The notes under the pieces: generated by a model
What the model was told of the DNA's origin: nothing
Seen by the model: only the letters and a program-made list of their open reading frames with translations
Databases searched by the model: none
Source: Brassica napus
Lineage: Eukaryota > Streptophyta > Magnoliopsida > Brassicales > Brassicaceae
Assembly (NCBI RefSeq): GCF_020379485.1
Contig: NC_063450.1
Location: 26,450,137 to 26,514,136 of the forward strand
DNA length: 64,000 bases
Direction: 5' to 3'
Shown here: one piece after another, positions 23,307 to 35,478 of the stretch
Position numbering within the stretch: position 1 is the stretch's first letter
Layout: the number at the start of each line of letters is the position of its first letter
Made by a program: the position numbers and the translations under genes

Positions 23307-23475
23307 CAGGGCGGGCTGAATAGGGAGACAAGTGGTGCGACCGCCTCGGGTCCAAGCCCGTGTCCCCCGTATATTAATAGTTAATGGGTCTAATTTTTCT
23401 TATAAATCTATATTTTTATATAAAAAAATTAAAATATGATAAATAAATTTAAATAGGACCCAAAATTATTTGATA
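23307..23475. mobile_element. Truncated hAT-type MITE
   Basis: CAGGGCGGGCTGAATAGG at 23307 and the GACAAG(T/C)GGTGCGACC block match the element at 24067. Similarity stops near 23475 and no second terminus is seen. Confidence 0.55.
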
Positions 23476-24058
23476 TGAATAGGGTATCAGATTTGTCAAA
23501 TTCAAATATAAACCTAAAGAAGCAGCTGAAAATATATTTATTAAAATGAAAATTGAAAAAAAATTCTAAACATGATTGGAAAAACGTGTGAAAATTCGGT
23601 TTAACTAAAAGTTCATTAATGATCCTACACCGGGAGGTCTAGGGTTCAAACCCCAGAAACTCCAGAAAATGCAAATTATGCAGATTATGGAAGAAAAAAA
23701 TTACAAGAGATTTTCAGCATGGTGCAATGCGTACCATCAAACATGGATCTCATAGGACGGTTCTAGGTTGTACAGTAGACGTGTACTCTCATAAAACGGT
23801 TGAATCATTAGTTATAGAATTATTTATTTAATATATAATTAATCGTACGTTAAGAAAAATGTGAAAAACGTTATATTTGACAATAACTGGGCCTGCCTAC
23901 TAATCAGCACAAATTACAATTTTTAAAATGAACCTAGGACTATTTAGCGGGCTCATAAAATTCGTAAATGGGTTTCCAATGCATCCCAATCATTTTATGC
24001 TTTATTAATACGATCTTCAGATTAGTTACAATATAACACTTATTTTTGCTAGAGAGAG
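23476..24058. other. Intergenic; pol III B-box-like site
   Basis: No gene seen. GGTTCAAACCC at 23642-23652 fits a tRNA/SINE B box, but no A box or tail could be placed around it. Confidence 0.4.
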
Positions 24059-24066
24059 CAGGTATG

Positions 24067-24387
24067 CAGGGCCAGCTCACAAGGGGGACAAGCGGTGCGA
24101 CCACCCCGGACCTAAGCCCGTGTCTCCCCGTATAATAGCAATTAAGGGATCCAAAGTTTTTATAAATCTATTTTTATATATATATAAAAAATTATAAATA
24201 TAATAAATAAATTTGAAAAGGGTCCAAAATTATTTGAAATGTATATAGTTTTATTTTCATCACACATATACAAAATATTACTGATTAAATATTAAAAATA
24301 TTTTAAACATTATCTGCATATAAATTTATAAATCTTAAAGGAAAAAAAAAATTTGTCCTAGGGTTTAACAATATTGAGCCGGCACTG
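24067..24387. mobile_element. hAT MITE with CAGGGCC termini
   Basis: The 8-bp duplication CAGGTATG flanks the element exactly (24059-24066 and 24388-24395). The termini CAGGGCCAGCTC and, reversed, CAGTGCCGGCTC are typical hAT inverted repeats. The 321-bp body has no coding capacity. Confidence 0.85.
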
Positions 24388-24745
24388 CAGGTATGTATGA
24401 GTTATTTTCTGCATAGAAGACATATGTATGTGGTCTCTATCCTGTTTTATATCCCCACATCAGTTTCAACTTTACTAAAACTAACTACATCATAGATGTA
24501 ATACATAAAAAGGACTTGGTAGTTGAAACTAGTTCGTTGAAACTAGTTCATTGGATTGGATCCATTATAAATACATATTTAATACTAATAAGAAAAAACT
24601 TTAACTAGAACCGCGTCTTCCTCGAAGTTTCCTTGACATGCTGTATAACGTCGTATACATAAATAATATAAATATATATACTTATTGAGGTTGCGGTTAA
24701 GACTGTATGTATTTGATCTCGTAAAGTCCTTGCAGTCATAACGGT

Positions 24746-25287
24746 TAGGCATGAGACTTTTATCCTAGATCCGGATTCGATCCGAGATTCGATCCAGATC
24801 CGATCCAAAAATCCGGATATCCGGAGGGGCCGAATCGGATCCGGATAGTAAAATGTTGGATCCGGATATCTTGATTTTTTTAGTCTGGATATCCGGATCC
24901 GTAAGTTTTATAAATATCTATTTCAAAAATAGTAATATCTATATATAAAAATTAATTTTATTTCATATATTTTCATTTTTATAATAGTATATATATATTT
25001 CATGTAAAATTTTTAATATTATACATAGAAATAATTAAAAACATTATATATATTTTTATTTTAAAATATTATTGTTAATATTTTTTATATTAATATTTTA
25101 TTTATTTATTTTAAGAATCCAAATCCGGATCCGGATATCCGCCGGATATTATAATTTTTAGAAGGATATCCGACATCCGGATATCCGAGAACCCCAGATC
25201 CGGATAAGGATAGTAAAATTATGGATCCGCCGGATAAGGATCCGGATACCTTAAAATTGCCCGGATACCCGATCCGTCTCATGCCTA
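24746..25287. mobile_element. hAT-type MITE full of GGATCC/GGATATCC repeats
   Basis: The 8-bp duplication ATAACGGT flanks it exactly (24738-24745 and 25288-25295). The 12-bp termini TAGGCATGAGAC and GTCTCATGCCTA are perfect inverted repeats. Both ends are packed with GGATCCGGATATCC-type units, while the middle is plain A/T. The design matches that of the element at 19424 with a different repeat word. Confidence 0.88.
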
Positions 25288-25913
25288 ATAACGGTACCAG
25301 TTAATTTATAGAGTATATTAGTTTTTTTCCATTCACCAAGATACCATTTTTCACCTCACCACAAGAAAACGACGGTTTTCGTGGTTATTTCGTCGTAAAA
25401 TAGAGTTTACGACGAAATAACTATGAAAGCCATTTCTTCGTGAAGCGTTCGTCGTAACGTATATATCCTCGCTAATTCGTCGTAAAGTTACGAGGAAAGG
25501 TTTCGTCGTAAAGTAGTATCAATAATTTCGTCGTAAAAGCCACGTAAACTATTTCCTCCCAAAAGCCATGTAAACATTTTCCTCGTAAAGTACAAGTAAA
25601 CTATTTCTTCGTAAAGTACAAGTAAAACTTTTCCTCGTAAAGTAAATGCTTGATTTCGTCGTTCTTTACATGTAATCTTTACGACGAATCTGCATGTCTT
25701 TTGTAGTAAATTCCTCGCTAACAATCTTTCAATTTCCTCGTTAATTAGACATAATTTAGCTACAAATTTGCTTTGACTCTTTATTTCTTACAAAAAAATA
25801 TAATCAAAAATATTTTTTAATTTATTTCAAAATTATCAAAAATGTAAATAATAAATTAATACGAAAATATTTTATAAATATTTAAGTTTCAAATTTATAA
25901 TACAATAAAAAAA

Positions 25914-27518
25914 AAACTAAGGGTTGTTGTTCTGCATCTCCTGGTTCGAGACCCTGTGTGCGGGGTGGTTCTGGAATGGGATTTTGTCTCCGCATCTCCG
26001 CCAATATGGTCTCAAATTGAGGATTTCTAGCCGCTAGATCATCTAGAAAGCCGTCGACTGAACTCATATGAGCTGTGAACGCAGACCACGTCGAGTCCAA
26101 CTCGGAACGTAACTGAGTGATTTCATCATCCCGTCTCTGACCATAAGACGATGTCGCTCTTCGGACATCGTTGACGGAATCAATCCCAAACGTATGTCCC
26201 TTTTTCTTAGGGACAACCTTAAAAAATGATTAATGTTAGTGATAAAAATTAGATTAAATGAATAATAATAATAAAAAATTTAAATTTTTTTATCTCCTCG
26301 AAAATCTGATCCACTTTAGGTGTGGATATGTGACCGGTATTTCTTTCGGGGGACTGCTGGGTCAGTTGGGTTTGGCGGTCTTCAATCGAGCAACCACTTT
26401 GTTGTAGATTTGTTCGGACCTAGTATCTACAAATTGCCCAGTCTTGTTCTTGTGGGTTCTCTCGGAAAGATCCTTAAGAGACGGGAGAACTCCCGTCTCT
26501 TTGACCTAAAAACATTTAAGAAAGTTAGATTATATTTTTTTTAAAATTAATTAATTAAAATATTTACCATTTCCAAACGAACACCGGCGTGGGGTTTTTG
26601 ACCCGTAGAGTGAAGCATCGGTCCGTTGCGGTGCTCATCTTTCGTCAGACGGGAGGCGGAGCAACTGTTTGGGACTTTAATGGATGATGACAGGTTCCAA
26701 TAACGGATGAGGCCATCTCACACATCCTTGGTGAGCTCAGCGCGTTTTCTCTGCTCATAACCCTTCATGATCCAATCATCCTTCTAGTTGGATACTGTGT
26801 CCAACAATCGACCTTTCGCCTTCCCGACAAATGCTTTCTTCACCCTCTCGTTCACCCCTATGGACCAATGATATTTTTGCTGTAACAGAAAAAATTAGAT
26901 TAATAATTAGTTTAATAATAATAAAATTTGTAATAATAAAAAATAAAGTCTATATAATTAATTAATAGTAATTTACAGCGAGCATTTTGAACCACGTCTT
27001 TCTGACGTGGTACGGCGTCGATTTCCAGTTCGGATGAGCGTCGGAGAAGTAGCCTTTGATCATCTCGGTTATGTTCCGAGCAAAAAAACAAATTAAAAGT
27101 ATTTAAATTATTTATTATTGTTATAAAATAATTGCACAATAAAAATATAACATACCACAAAGTTCCGTCCGGTCGGTCGGGGTCTAAGACTGGTAAACCT
27201 TCTCTGCCTGGCTGAGCGAGAAGATCCTCGACAGTGTACATAGCATAAGGAGCACTCAGCGGCACTTTCAAACCGGGATGAATCCCAGCCGCCATCGGAG
27301 GATGGTACATCAAACCGAGGAACCGGTGGTGCAACATACGGAGGAACCGGTGGTGCACCAAAAGGAGGCGACTGAGAGACTCTCGGAGAAGACTGAGAGT
27401 CGGGGACAGTCTCTGGAACCGAAGAACTAGGAGCTGAAGAAGACGATGCACATGTACGACTACCAGGCTTACCAAACATCTCTCTGTAATGCGATGTAAA
27501 CTTGTTCTTTCTAACCAT
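25914..27518 (-). pseudogene. Second CACTA gene (TNP1/TNPA-like, plant transposase Ptta/En/Spm type)
   Basis: Minus-strand exons can be followed by protein similarity: [20 protein letters not shown] at 27518, then a Pro-rich stretch and [20 protein letters not shown] (to about 27155); [15 protein letters not shown] (about 27080-26980); KYHWSIGVNERVKKAF through MLHSTGQKPHAGVRLEM (about 26880-26575); a block with LKDLSERTHKN and EQIYNKVVARL (about 26505-26300); and [18 protein letters not shown] to the C-terminus (26220-25914). AT-rich introns with GT/AG-like ends separate them. Two Trp codons have become stops (TAG, TGA) and the third-to-fourth exon region has a further stop. The family is the Transposase_24 type, proposed to bind subterminal repeats. 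Confidence 0.8.
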
Positions 27519-27965
27519 CTGATTTTTTTTTTTTCATTATTAACCATCTGAAAAGAGAATATATAAATAGATTATTAATTAAAATTTAAAAATCATCATC
27601 TTATATTATCAACAAATTCCATAAACCGATCTACAAATTCACTACACTAACCACCTAATCAACACTAATTACCCTAAACTAACCACCTACGCTAAACTAG
27701 AGAGGAAGTAGAGATGAGTACCTTGCTAGGAGGAGGAGAGGAAGTGACTACAAAATGAGAAGTGAGATGGTTCGGGTATATATAGGAAATTATATTTCGT
27801 CGTAAAATCCTCGTGAAATATCGAGGAAGTAACAAGGCCCACTTTTTCATCTTTAATTTTCATCGTAAAGACCACGTAAATTTACGAGGAAATAACAAGG
27901 CCCGTGTTTATTTTTTACGAGGAAGTAACAAGTCCCGTGTTTTCTTTTACGAGGAACATATTTAA

Positions 27966-28640
27966 ATCCCTAAAACCCGAAACCCGAAACCCCCAATTGC
28001 CTTACACAAAATAATATTATATAATTTAATTTTCATGATTAAACAAACTAAACACATGCATTTTTAATTTTCGTCCTAAAGTACACATAAATTTACGAGA
28101 AAATAACAAGGCCGGTTTTTTCTTATTACAAAAAGTGTACGACAAAGTGTTTTTAAATTTTGTCGCAAACAACTCGTTAATTTACGAGGAAATAACAAGA
28201 CCCGTGTTTTTTTACGAAAAAGTAGCAAGGCCCGCGTTTTCTTATTACAAGTAGTTTACGACGAAGTGTTTTTAAATTTCGTCGAAAAGACCTCATTAAT
28301 TTACGAGGAAATAACAAGGCCCGTGTTTTTTTAACGAGGAAGTAGCAAGGCGCGCGTTTTCTTATTAAGAGTAGTTTACGACGAAGTGTTTTTAAATTTC
28401 GTCGTAAAAACCTCGTTAATTTACGAGAAAATAACATGGCCCGTGTTTTTTTAAGAAGAGTTTACAAGGAAAATATGTAAATCCCTATAACCCAAAACCC
28501 CAAACCCCAAGTTCCTTAACTTATAATCTCAATCTCTTCTTTCCAAACCCCAAACCCCCAATTGCCTTACACAAAATCAAATTATATAATTTAGTTTTCA
28601 TGATTAAATAAACTAAACACATGCATTAAGTCTGAAAGTA
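27966..28640. repeat. Tandem and direct repeats between the two CACTA genes
   Basis: A unit of about 120 bp containing TTTACGACGAAGTGTTTTTAA and TTACGAGGAAATAACAAGG is repeated nearly three times from 28137 to about 28460. It is flanked by a direct repeat of about 73 bp beginning CCCCCAATTGCCTTACAC (27989-28061 and 28554-28626), and CCCTAAAACCCGAAACCC at 27968 looks telomere-like. The core words are those of the CACTA subterminal repeats. Confidence 0.8.
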
Positions 28641-28665
28641 AATCTTATTAAAAAAAATTACATCA

Positions 28666-30530
28666 TCATTTGGATACGTCATTGACATTCTCGTCATCAC
28701 TAGAAACATCATCATTTTCATTAAACTCGTATTCAACAGCTTCGTCTGTTGTATCGTCGGAAAGATCTTCGTAACATGATTATGTGGATCAAGAGAAGGA
28801 TGTCATCAGTTTGTTGTTCAGGTTCGTCAACTTCATTGATGTGTTCTTCTTGCAAACGTTGTTCTTCTCCACCGATTATTCATCCACGAGGTGTAACTTT
28901 GATAACGGCTAACCAATTTATTCCCGATTCTCTCATCCGAGGGTATGGAAGGAAGCTAACTTGGTCTGCTTTTGAAGCTAATATGAAAGGCTCGAACTTG
29001 TTGTACCTTCGTCCACCATTGACATCATCTACACTGAATTTGTTAAACCGAACACCCCTATTGACGACGGGGTCGAACCAATCAAATTTGAAGAGGACGC
29101 TTTTCAGCTTCAATAACCCTATGAATTCCACTTCAATAAACTCTTGCAAGATTCCGTAGAAATCTGTTCCTTTCTCACATATTCCATAATTACTTGTCGC
29201 CCGCTGTCTACCATACTCATATGTATGGAAAGTAAAGCCTCGTGTGAAATACATCGGTGATGTGGTGACCTTTGCAACTGAAGTTTGAACTAATTCGTGA
29301 AACCATGTGGTAATCTTGATCGTCATAATCAACCTGTAAAAATAAAGAGAACGTTGAAATTAAACATACTAACGGCGAATACATGATATGTATGCCAACT
29401 TACAAAGTTGGGTTAATACCTGACCCTTCAACCACTTAATAAAGTGTTGATTTTTCCTTCTGTCTACCTCACTTGTGGATATACCTGTGATTGTTTCTTC
29501 GACTTGAGTAACAAATATGCCGTAAAATCACATTTTCTATTAATTAATCATTTGAAAATTATATAATTTATACATATATGTGTTTAAAAGTTTCCAGATA
29601 TATTACCTTTCAAAATAATGCATCAATGGATCATGGCAATTGAGTAGAATATAAGTGTGTGCACTATGGGCGTCTTCATCACTCGACGACCAAACCTCAT
29701 TCAATTTCTCACTGAATCGCCCAATCTGGCTAAAGATATTTGGAACAACATCAACTGCATATGTTGGCGCGACACCACCATCATCATATCTTCTTGGAGC
29801 TATTTTCCGGGTACTTACTTTTGGTGCAAAGTAGTACGATGTGAAGTGAGATGTTTCTTCTATCAAACTTCCAGCAATTATAGAACCTTCAACTTTGGCG
29901 AGGTTTTTTGCTTTTCCCTTCAAATATTTCGTTGCCCGCTCATACTGATACATCCATCCATAATGTACAGGTCCAAGAAGCAATGCCTCATACGGGAGGT
30001 GGACAACTAGATGCTCCATGACGTCAAAAAATGCCGGAGGAAATATCTTCTCTAAGTTGCACAATAAGATGAGAATGTTCTCATGAAGTTGTCCTACGAC
30101 ATCCTCTTTAAGAGTGTGTGTGCTCAGGTCCCTGAAAAATGCTCCAATGCTTTGAATATTCTAAAAACAATTAAACACATTAGTAGTCATATTATTTATT
30201 TGTGCATATTATAGAGCAATAAAGAAATTAATGCGTACTATATTACCTGCAAGTGCTTCATGTAATTTTGTTAGAAGTAGCTCCGCTAATGCAAAGGGAA
30301 GTAGTCGTTGCATAAAGACATGAAAATCATGACTCTTCATCCCAGATAACTTTTGACCTTTTCAACACCTCTAGAGAGATTTGAAACATACCCATCGGGG
30401 AAATTCACTTCTGATGCCACCCAGTTGAACAACACCGACTTTTGTTCTGATGACAATCTGAATATCGGAACGGAAACTTGTCCATTGATTTTTATATGTA
30501 ACTCACTTCATGAGCAAATATCAGGTAAGT
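28666..30530 (-). pseudogene. CACTA transposase TNPD/TNP2, C-terminal half (part 1)
   Basis: The minus-strand frames give the DUF4218 region (30064-29603: NLEKIFPPAFFDVMEHL, GPVHYGWMYQYER, KGKAKNLAKVEGSI, YILLNCHDPLMHYF) and the DUF4216 region (29332-28880: TRGFTFHTYEYGRQR, FYGILQEFIEVEF, DWFDPVVNRGVRF). The C-terminus is acidic and stops at about 28666. Introns or decay separate the blocks. SGLKSHDFHVFMQRLLPFA-like sequence lies further upstream near 30280-30350. The gene is cut at 30530 by the Athila element. Confidence 0.82.
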
Positions 30531-31896
30531 TGATATCACTCAAATTACCTTAAGGAGCGAATTACTCTCTCAAATAAGAGGTTCAGATGTAGTACTTAGG
30601 GATCGAATCCACAGAGAATCTAGGATTACACAATAGATTATGGTCTTGAAATAAATCAAGATTAAATGGTTTATGGGTTTTAAAGCAGTAAATTGGTTGG
30701 TGAGCAAGTTTATTGCTCGATTGATTGTTATGAGTTTGTTAACAGTTGGTTGAAGTAGCTAGATTCATGTGTATTCTCAAGTATGATAAATAATACTTAA
30801 TATGGGAAATTAGGAGTTTATTAATATTAATTGTTCTTGAATTCAAACTATGGTATAATCTATTAATTATCTAATCTGGATCTCGGACCTCAACTCTCGT
30901 TATTTTGGTCCTGAGAAAGAGTCGATAGATAATCCAATGGGCGTATCGATCGATACACCTTTCAAAATATCGATCGACAGGGATATCACTGCGTCGATTT
31001 ATACTTCTTCCAAAAAAGCTTTACGGACGGGTTTGATTTGTATTCTCTAACTCACTTGACCAACTCTCGTTTGTATCTAGTCAGTTAGATCATTCTAGTT
31101 ATTTTCAGGTATTGGGTCAAACAATGGCTTGATCCCAATTAATCATAGGATCTAAGTTTAAAGGGTGATCAATCCTAAACTTAGCTTTAATGCATAACTA
31201 GATGATTGAACTATATTTCTAAACATCCTAACAATTGTTGTGTCAGTATTACATTTATCAACCTATTTTGAGAAACCTAAATCTAACAGTAAAGACTACT
31301 CAGACATATTCATGGAACACATGGTTATGATGGTCTGAATAATACTTAAATAAACAAAATAGCAAAAGTAACAGAAATAATGAAAGCAAGGGAGTTCAAG
31401 ATCTTCTCTGTTTTGCAGTAGATGATCTATATCTCCAATCCTAAGCTCTCATATTTCAATGGTGGCTTCTTGCCTCCTCCAAACTAGGTCTAAAAAGGTC
31501 TCTAGGCAAGTCTCCTTTTTCTAAAACAATACAAAGCCCTAATAAATAGCCTAACAGGCGGCCAGGGACTAATGATGTAATTATTGAGACTTTTGTGAAA
31601 CTTGAAATCTTCTAATTTGTCATTAACTCTCAGATGGCTTCATAATCGATCGATACAAGGGACTTGACATCGATCGATATTTGGTGGTGACTATCTGTCG
31701 ATATTGAGCTGCGACCGTCGACCATCTCTTGCTTCCAGCGAAGCTCAAAAGATCTCTAAATAGCTCCAAATACATCATTTCCTTGCAAATGGTACCTGGA
31801 CCTGTAAATACTCTAAATAGACTCTATATAATAATAAATATATCTTAAAACACTTATAAACCATGGTTAAAAACGGGTAAAATCCATGGTCTATCA
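30531..31896 (-). mobile_element. 3' LTR of the Athila element
   Basis: 1366 bp, TGATATCA...TCTATCA. In the stretches I aligned by eye it differs from the other LTR by roughly 3-5% plus a few small indels. It contains four exact TCGATCGA palindromes. Confidence 0.93.
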
Positions 31897-31907
31897 ACTC
31901 CCCTAGA
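31897..31907 (-). other. Polypurine tract of the Athila element
   Basis: The minus-strand sequence CTAGGGGAGT abuts the 3' LTR, where plus-strand DNA synthesis is primed. Confidence 0.8.
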
Positions 31908-33546
31908 CTTATTCTTTTGCTTGTCGTCAAGCAAAACACAACAGAGCAGTCTCTATGAAAGAGGTTTGAAAACATCAGGAACTCACATGATTTAAAACTC
32001 ATAATCATCATCTCTTTTAATATTGCAATCCATATCTAAAAGATCCTAGTCACAAAAACACTTTATACCATATCCTAGTTTAGCAACCAAATTAATGTAG
32101 CCAGCAACTTAAACAAACCTTGTCCGACATTCCCCTCTACCAACCTTATTTCTTTGCATAAATAAAAGTGTAGGGTTTACCTTTGGGGTATCGATCACTG
32201 GATGCAAGGATTTTCAAACAAGTATCTGGACCTGCAGGTAAACATTAGTTCCTATCCTCTCTCTCTAATAATTTTCTCTCTTAGTCAAAATCTGCTTTTA
32301 TTGGCAAAATTATTGACTTAGATTGGACAGACTTCCATGAATCAAGACTTAATGGTGATTGCCACCAAGTCCTGTTCACTTCTTTTTGACATATATCCAA
32401 AAATTCATATGAATCGAGCCTTGAAGATTGCCGCCACCAAGTTCCGTTCAAATTCTTTTTTGTTGGAATCCTTATGAAGCAAACCTTAATGGTTGTAGCC
32501 ACCAAGTCCTGTTCGGATTCCACCTCATAAATCTCTAATAGATCTAATTTTTTTTTTAATTTTTGAAAATAGAGAGAGAAAGGGTGATTAATCTATCTAC
32601 ACAAGGCTTTACCTTCCAAACTTGTTTGAAGAATCTGATCCCATGTATACCAAGCCCCAAGACAAGCAGTTGCGTCAAGTTTAGTGTTGGAGCTCAGCTT
32701 TGGTTTCTTCAAACAATCTCAGCAAGTGTGGACAGTGGACATGTTGATCCAATTTAGTATCTTTAGTACTATGTGCAATCAGAAAGTTTAAAATGGTGCT
32801 AATAAAATGGTTAGATAACAAGCAAAAATATAATAAGATCATTATCCCCTTCTTGACTCGATAAAACATTTTTCTTTTTAAAATATTGTTTTTATTATAT
32901 ATTTTTTTAGAAATCATAAACCAAACTGATATCAGTAAATACCTCCCCGAGACTTAAATTTCATTGTCCCCGGTGATAATTAGTCTAAGATTGGTTGGTT
33001 AGAAAATTATAAATATTGGTTAGATGTTAGACAAGAGAAAAGAATTTGTTACCCTTTGTCTCGGGAATCGATCGATATGTACACCTCATAATCGATCGAT
33101 AAAAGTGCGTCGCTGTCGATCGACATAACCTTCTTGTTATCGCTCGACAGTGCAGAGACACAAAATGTCTGCGCTAGCTGCAACGTATCCATGTGTCTAA
33201 CTCATCATATAATTAGCATCAGTCAGCTAGGTTAGCTCTGTTAGACAATCCAAACACATGAAAAATTAGCGAAATAAGGAAACTCAAGTGATAACATAGA
33301 ATAATAAGTTCGAAAGTAAATCCTAAAAGTTCGAAAATAAGGAAAAACATAAGTAGATAGGGATAGAGATATGAGGACTAGTCCTCATCAGTGGTCTCGT
33401 CACTGGAGGTGCCTCTGCGCTGGCGGGACGGTCCAGCTGCTGACGGTGAGCTGGCTCGCACACTCCTCCTGCTCGAACAGCGACATCTCGACACTCTAGC
33501 CCAGATGGCAGTGAGAATATCGACTACAACGCACTGGAAGTCTCCC
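31908..33546 (-). other. Non-coding 3' region of the Athila element
   Basis: No conserved protein is seen. At 32330-32525 a unit of about 60-65 bp built on GCCACCAAGTCCTGTTC is repeated three times imperfectly. TCGATCGA palindromes occur at 33068, 33092 and 33116. Confidence 0.65.
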
Positions 33547-35097
33547 TCAGGACGTGTAGACATGTCTTGCATGGGACGGTAGTGCGTCCTCAGGCTGATG
33601 CGGCAGGGGTCCTACATTGCGCTGGACCGTGTAGAGGCGCGGGTGGGCTACTGGGGCTCGGATTAGGCGAGGGTCAGGTCGGAACTGAATGCTGCTAAGG
33701 CCATGGGAGAAGTCCGTAAGTGACCGAAGTGGAAGCCTCACCAAACGTATGTCGTCCCCAACTTTGAAGGACCAGTCGCGGTCGTCCTTGAGCCACTGTG
33801 CGCTCGTGAGATGTGCCGTGTCCATGTAGAGGATCCGATCGTCCATATCGGCGTCGTCTAGGGGGACTCCGCAATGGACGAAGATTGGAGTGAGTAGGCT
33901 CCCAACCGTCTCCCTCTTCCTTCTCGTTGACTGGAAAGGCTTCATCTTGAGTTTGGTCAAATGCTCAGTAAATTTGGCTCCAAGGTTGGGCCATGCGTCG
34001 TCCTCGGGCTCCTCGATGCCCTCCATGTGAACCAAACTCCTCACTGCATAGTAGACCTGAGTGAGCTCCTGGACCCGAACCTTACTAGGTTCCATCTTAC
34101 AAAACAGGGTGTTGGCAAGGGTCTTCATGAAGTATCGCATAGTCGGGTGACGAATGTCCGTCTGAATGGTCTTGGTGGGGTCGAAGAAGACGGTAGCAAT
34201 GAGGCTCCAGAAAGTCCCTATCCCTGGGAAGTCGGGTACGGTGGCGTGCTGGCGCTTGGTCTCGAACCCGTAGATAGTGTAGAGAGTCAAAAGAGGGACT
34301 CTGTAGCGAATGCCACATATGAAGAAGGTAAGGACGCCCTCGCTAGCCTTCTTTGCTCTCTCGTGGGCGTAGTAGACGTTCACGGTAGCCATGAACTGAC
34401 GGACCAACTCCGGGTAGAGAACCTGTGGGTGAGTAGCAAAGTTCCCCATACCCAACTCGACAAACAAGTCCTCGAGGTCTGATCGGATGCCTAAAGCTTG
34501 GACCACGTCTGGATCGACGAACCTTGTTGGTTCGATGGAAACTTGCCACCACGCGATGTAGAATATGCTATCGTAGTCGTCCCAGGCGTCCTGGATCGCA
34601 TGGTTGCGGCATTCTAAGCTCTTCGCCGCTTTTCGCGTGTCGGGAAAGGTCTCAAAGAGTGGAATAGGTCCATCTTCGGGAATTCTCGGCCAGGGGTCTC
34701 TGTCACGGACAGGAGCTGGGCTGTTGGTGTCGAACCTCCTCTTTGTTCTCCTCTCATCAGCCTGTAAACAAAGTTCACAAACAAGAAAGGATTAACGAGG
34801 TTCGTATGTTAAGTGGTCGTTGTCGATCGACAGAGGTGCCTCGTTGTCGATCCACATGACGTGAAGAAAATCGATCGATAAAACCGATGGTTATCGATCG
34901 ATATCTTGTTCGCGAAAACCTACAAAACCAAATCATGCAATTCGATTTGCATATTACAGAAAATCCCCTAAATCGATCGATTATATTGTTCCTCAAAATG
35001 AATCGATTTCTTGGAACTCAAAAATCTCAGTTCAAATCCGATTTCTATTTCAACCATAGGAAGAACAAAAAATTAGAAAATTTAGTGTTCATACCAT
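33547..35097 (-). pseudogene. Athila ORF in the envelope position
   Basis: Downstream of integrase, a minus-strand frame stays open from 34761 to 33547 (404 codons). It contains the region conserved in Athila elements (KKASEGVLTFFICGIRYRVP, LYTIYGFETKR) and resembles the ATHILA ORF family. Its role is unknown; the name env-like reflects position only, and I see no convincing signal peptide or membrane span. Either translation starts at the internal ATG at 34506, or an upstream ATG (35097-35095) is joined by removing a GT...AG intron (35094-34762), which would keep phase. The splice is inferred. Whether the stop at 33547 is original is unclear. Confidence 0.6.
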
Positions 35098-35478
35098 GAT
35101 GATGCGTGAGTTAAGTGATCTAAACGGAGAGAAGGGTGAATTTCGAGCGGAGTGAGTGAAGGAATCGTCTGATTTGGGTGAAAAACTAGAGAGAAAAGAG
35201 ATGGGAAATTTTTCGTAGGGTTTTCGGGTTTATGCAAATGTCGACTTAAGTGTCGACTTAAGTGAGCTCGTGTCTGTTCATTTGATGTCGACCGATAACG
35301 AACTGTCGTTGTCGATCGACATAGGCCTTGTGTTTCGATAATTCGTTCTTCTTTTTTTTTCTTTTTTTTTTAAATCCTAAAGAATCTAAAAATTCTAAAG
35401 TTAAAATTTAAAAATAATGGGTTGCCTCCCATTCAACGCTTATTTTAAGTCCTTAGCTTGACTTGATATTCAAATTTT

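Larger units (their letters stand above)
25357..30530 (-). mobile_element. 3' half of a CACTA transposon, outer part (inverted)
   Basis: The terminus CACCACAAGAAAACGACGG at 25357, preceded by CCT, faces into the element and is the 3' end of a minus-strand CACTA transposon. Moving right there are TTTCGTCGTAAA subterminal repeats (25380-25740), a TNP1-type gene, tandem repeats and the C-terminal TNPD gene, which is cut at 30530 by the Athila insertion and resumes at 42808-43038. Confidence 0.85.

Noticed and set aside
23642..23652. GGTTCAAACCC as a tRNA gene or SINE B box
   Set aside because: No cloverleaf, A box or terminator run could be drawn around it.
28177..28437. 86-codon Arg/Lys-rich frame
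   Set aside because: It is the translation of the ~120-bp CACTA tandem repeats, not a gene.
33961..34482. 173-codon plus-strand frame
   Set aside because: Antisense to the Athila envelope-position frame, which has clear family similarity on the minus strand.
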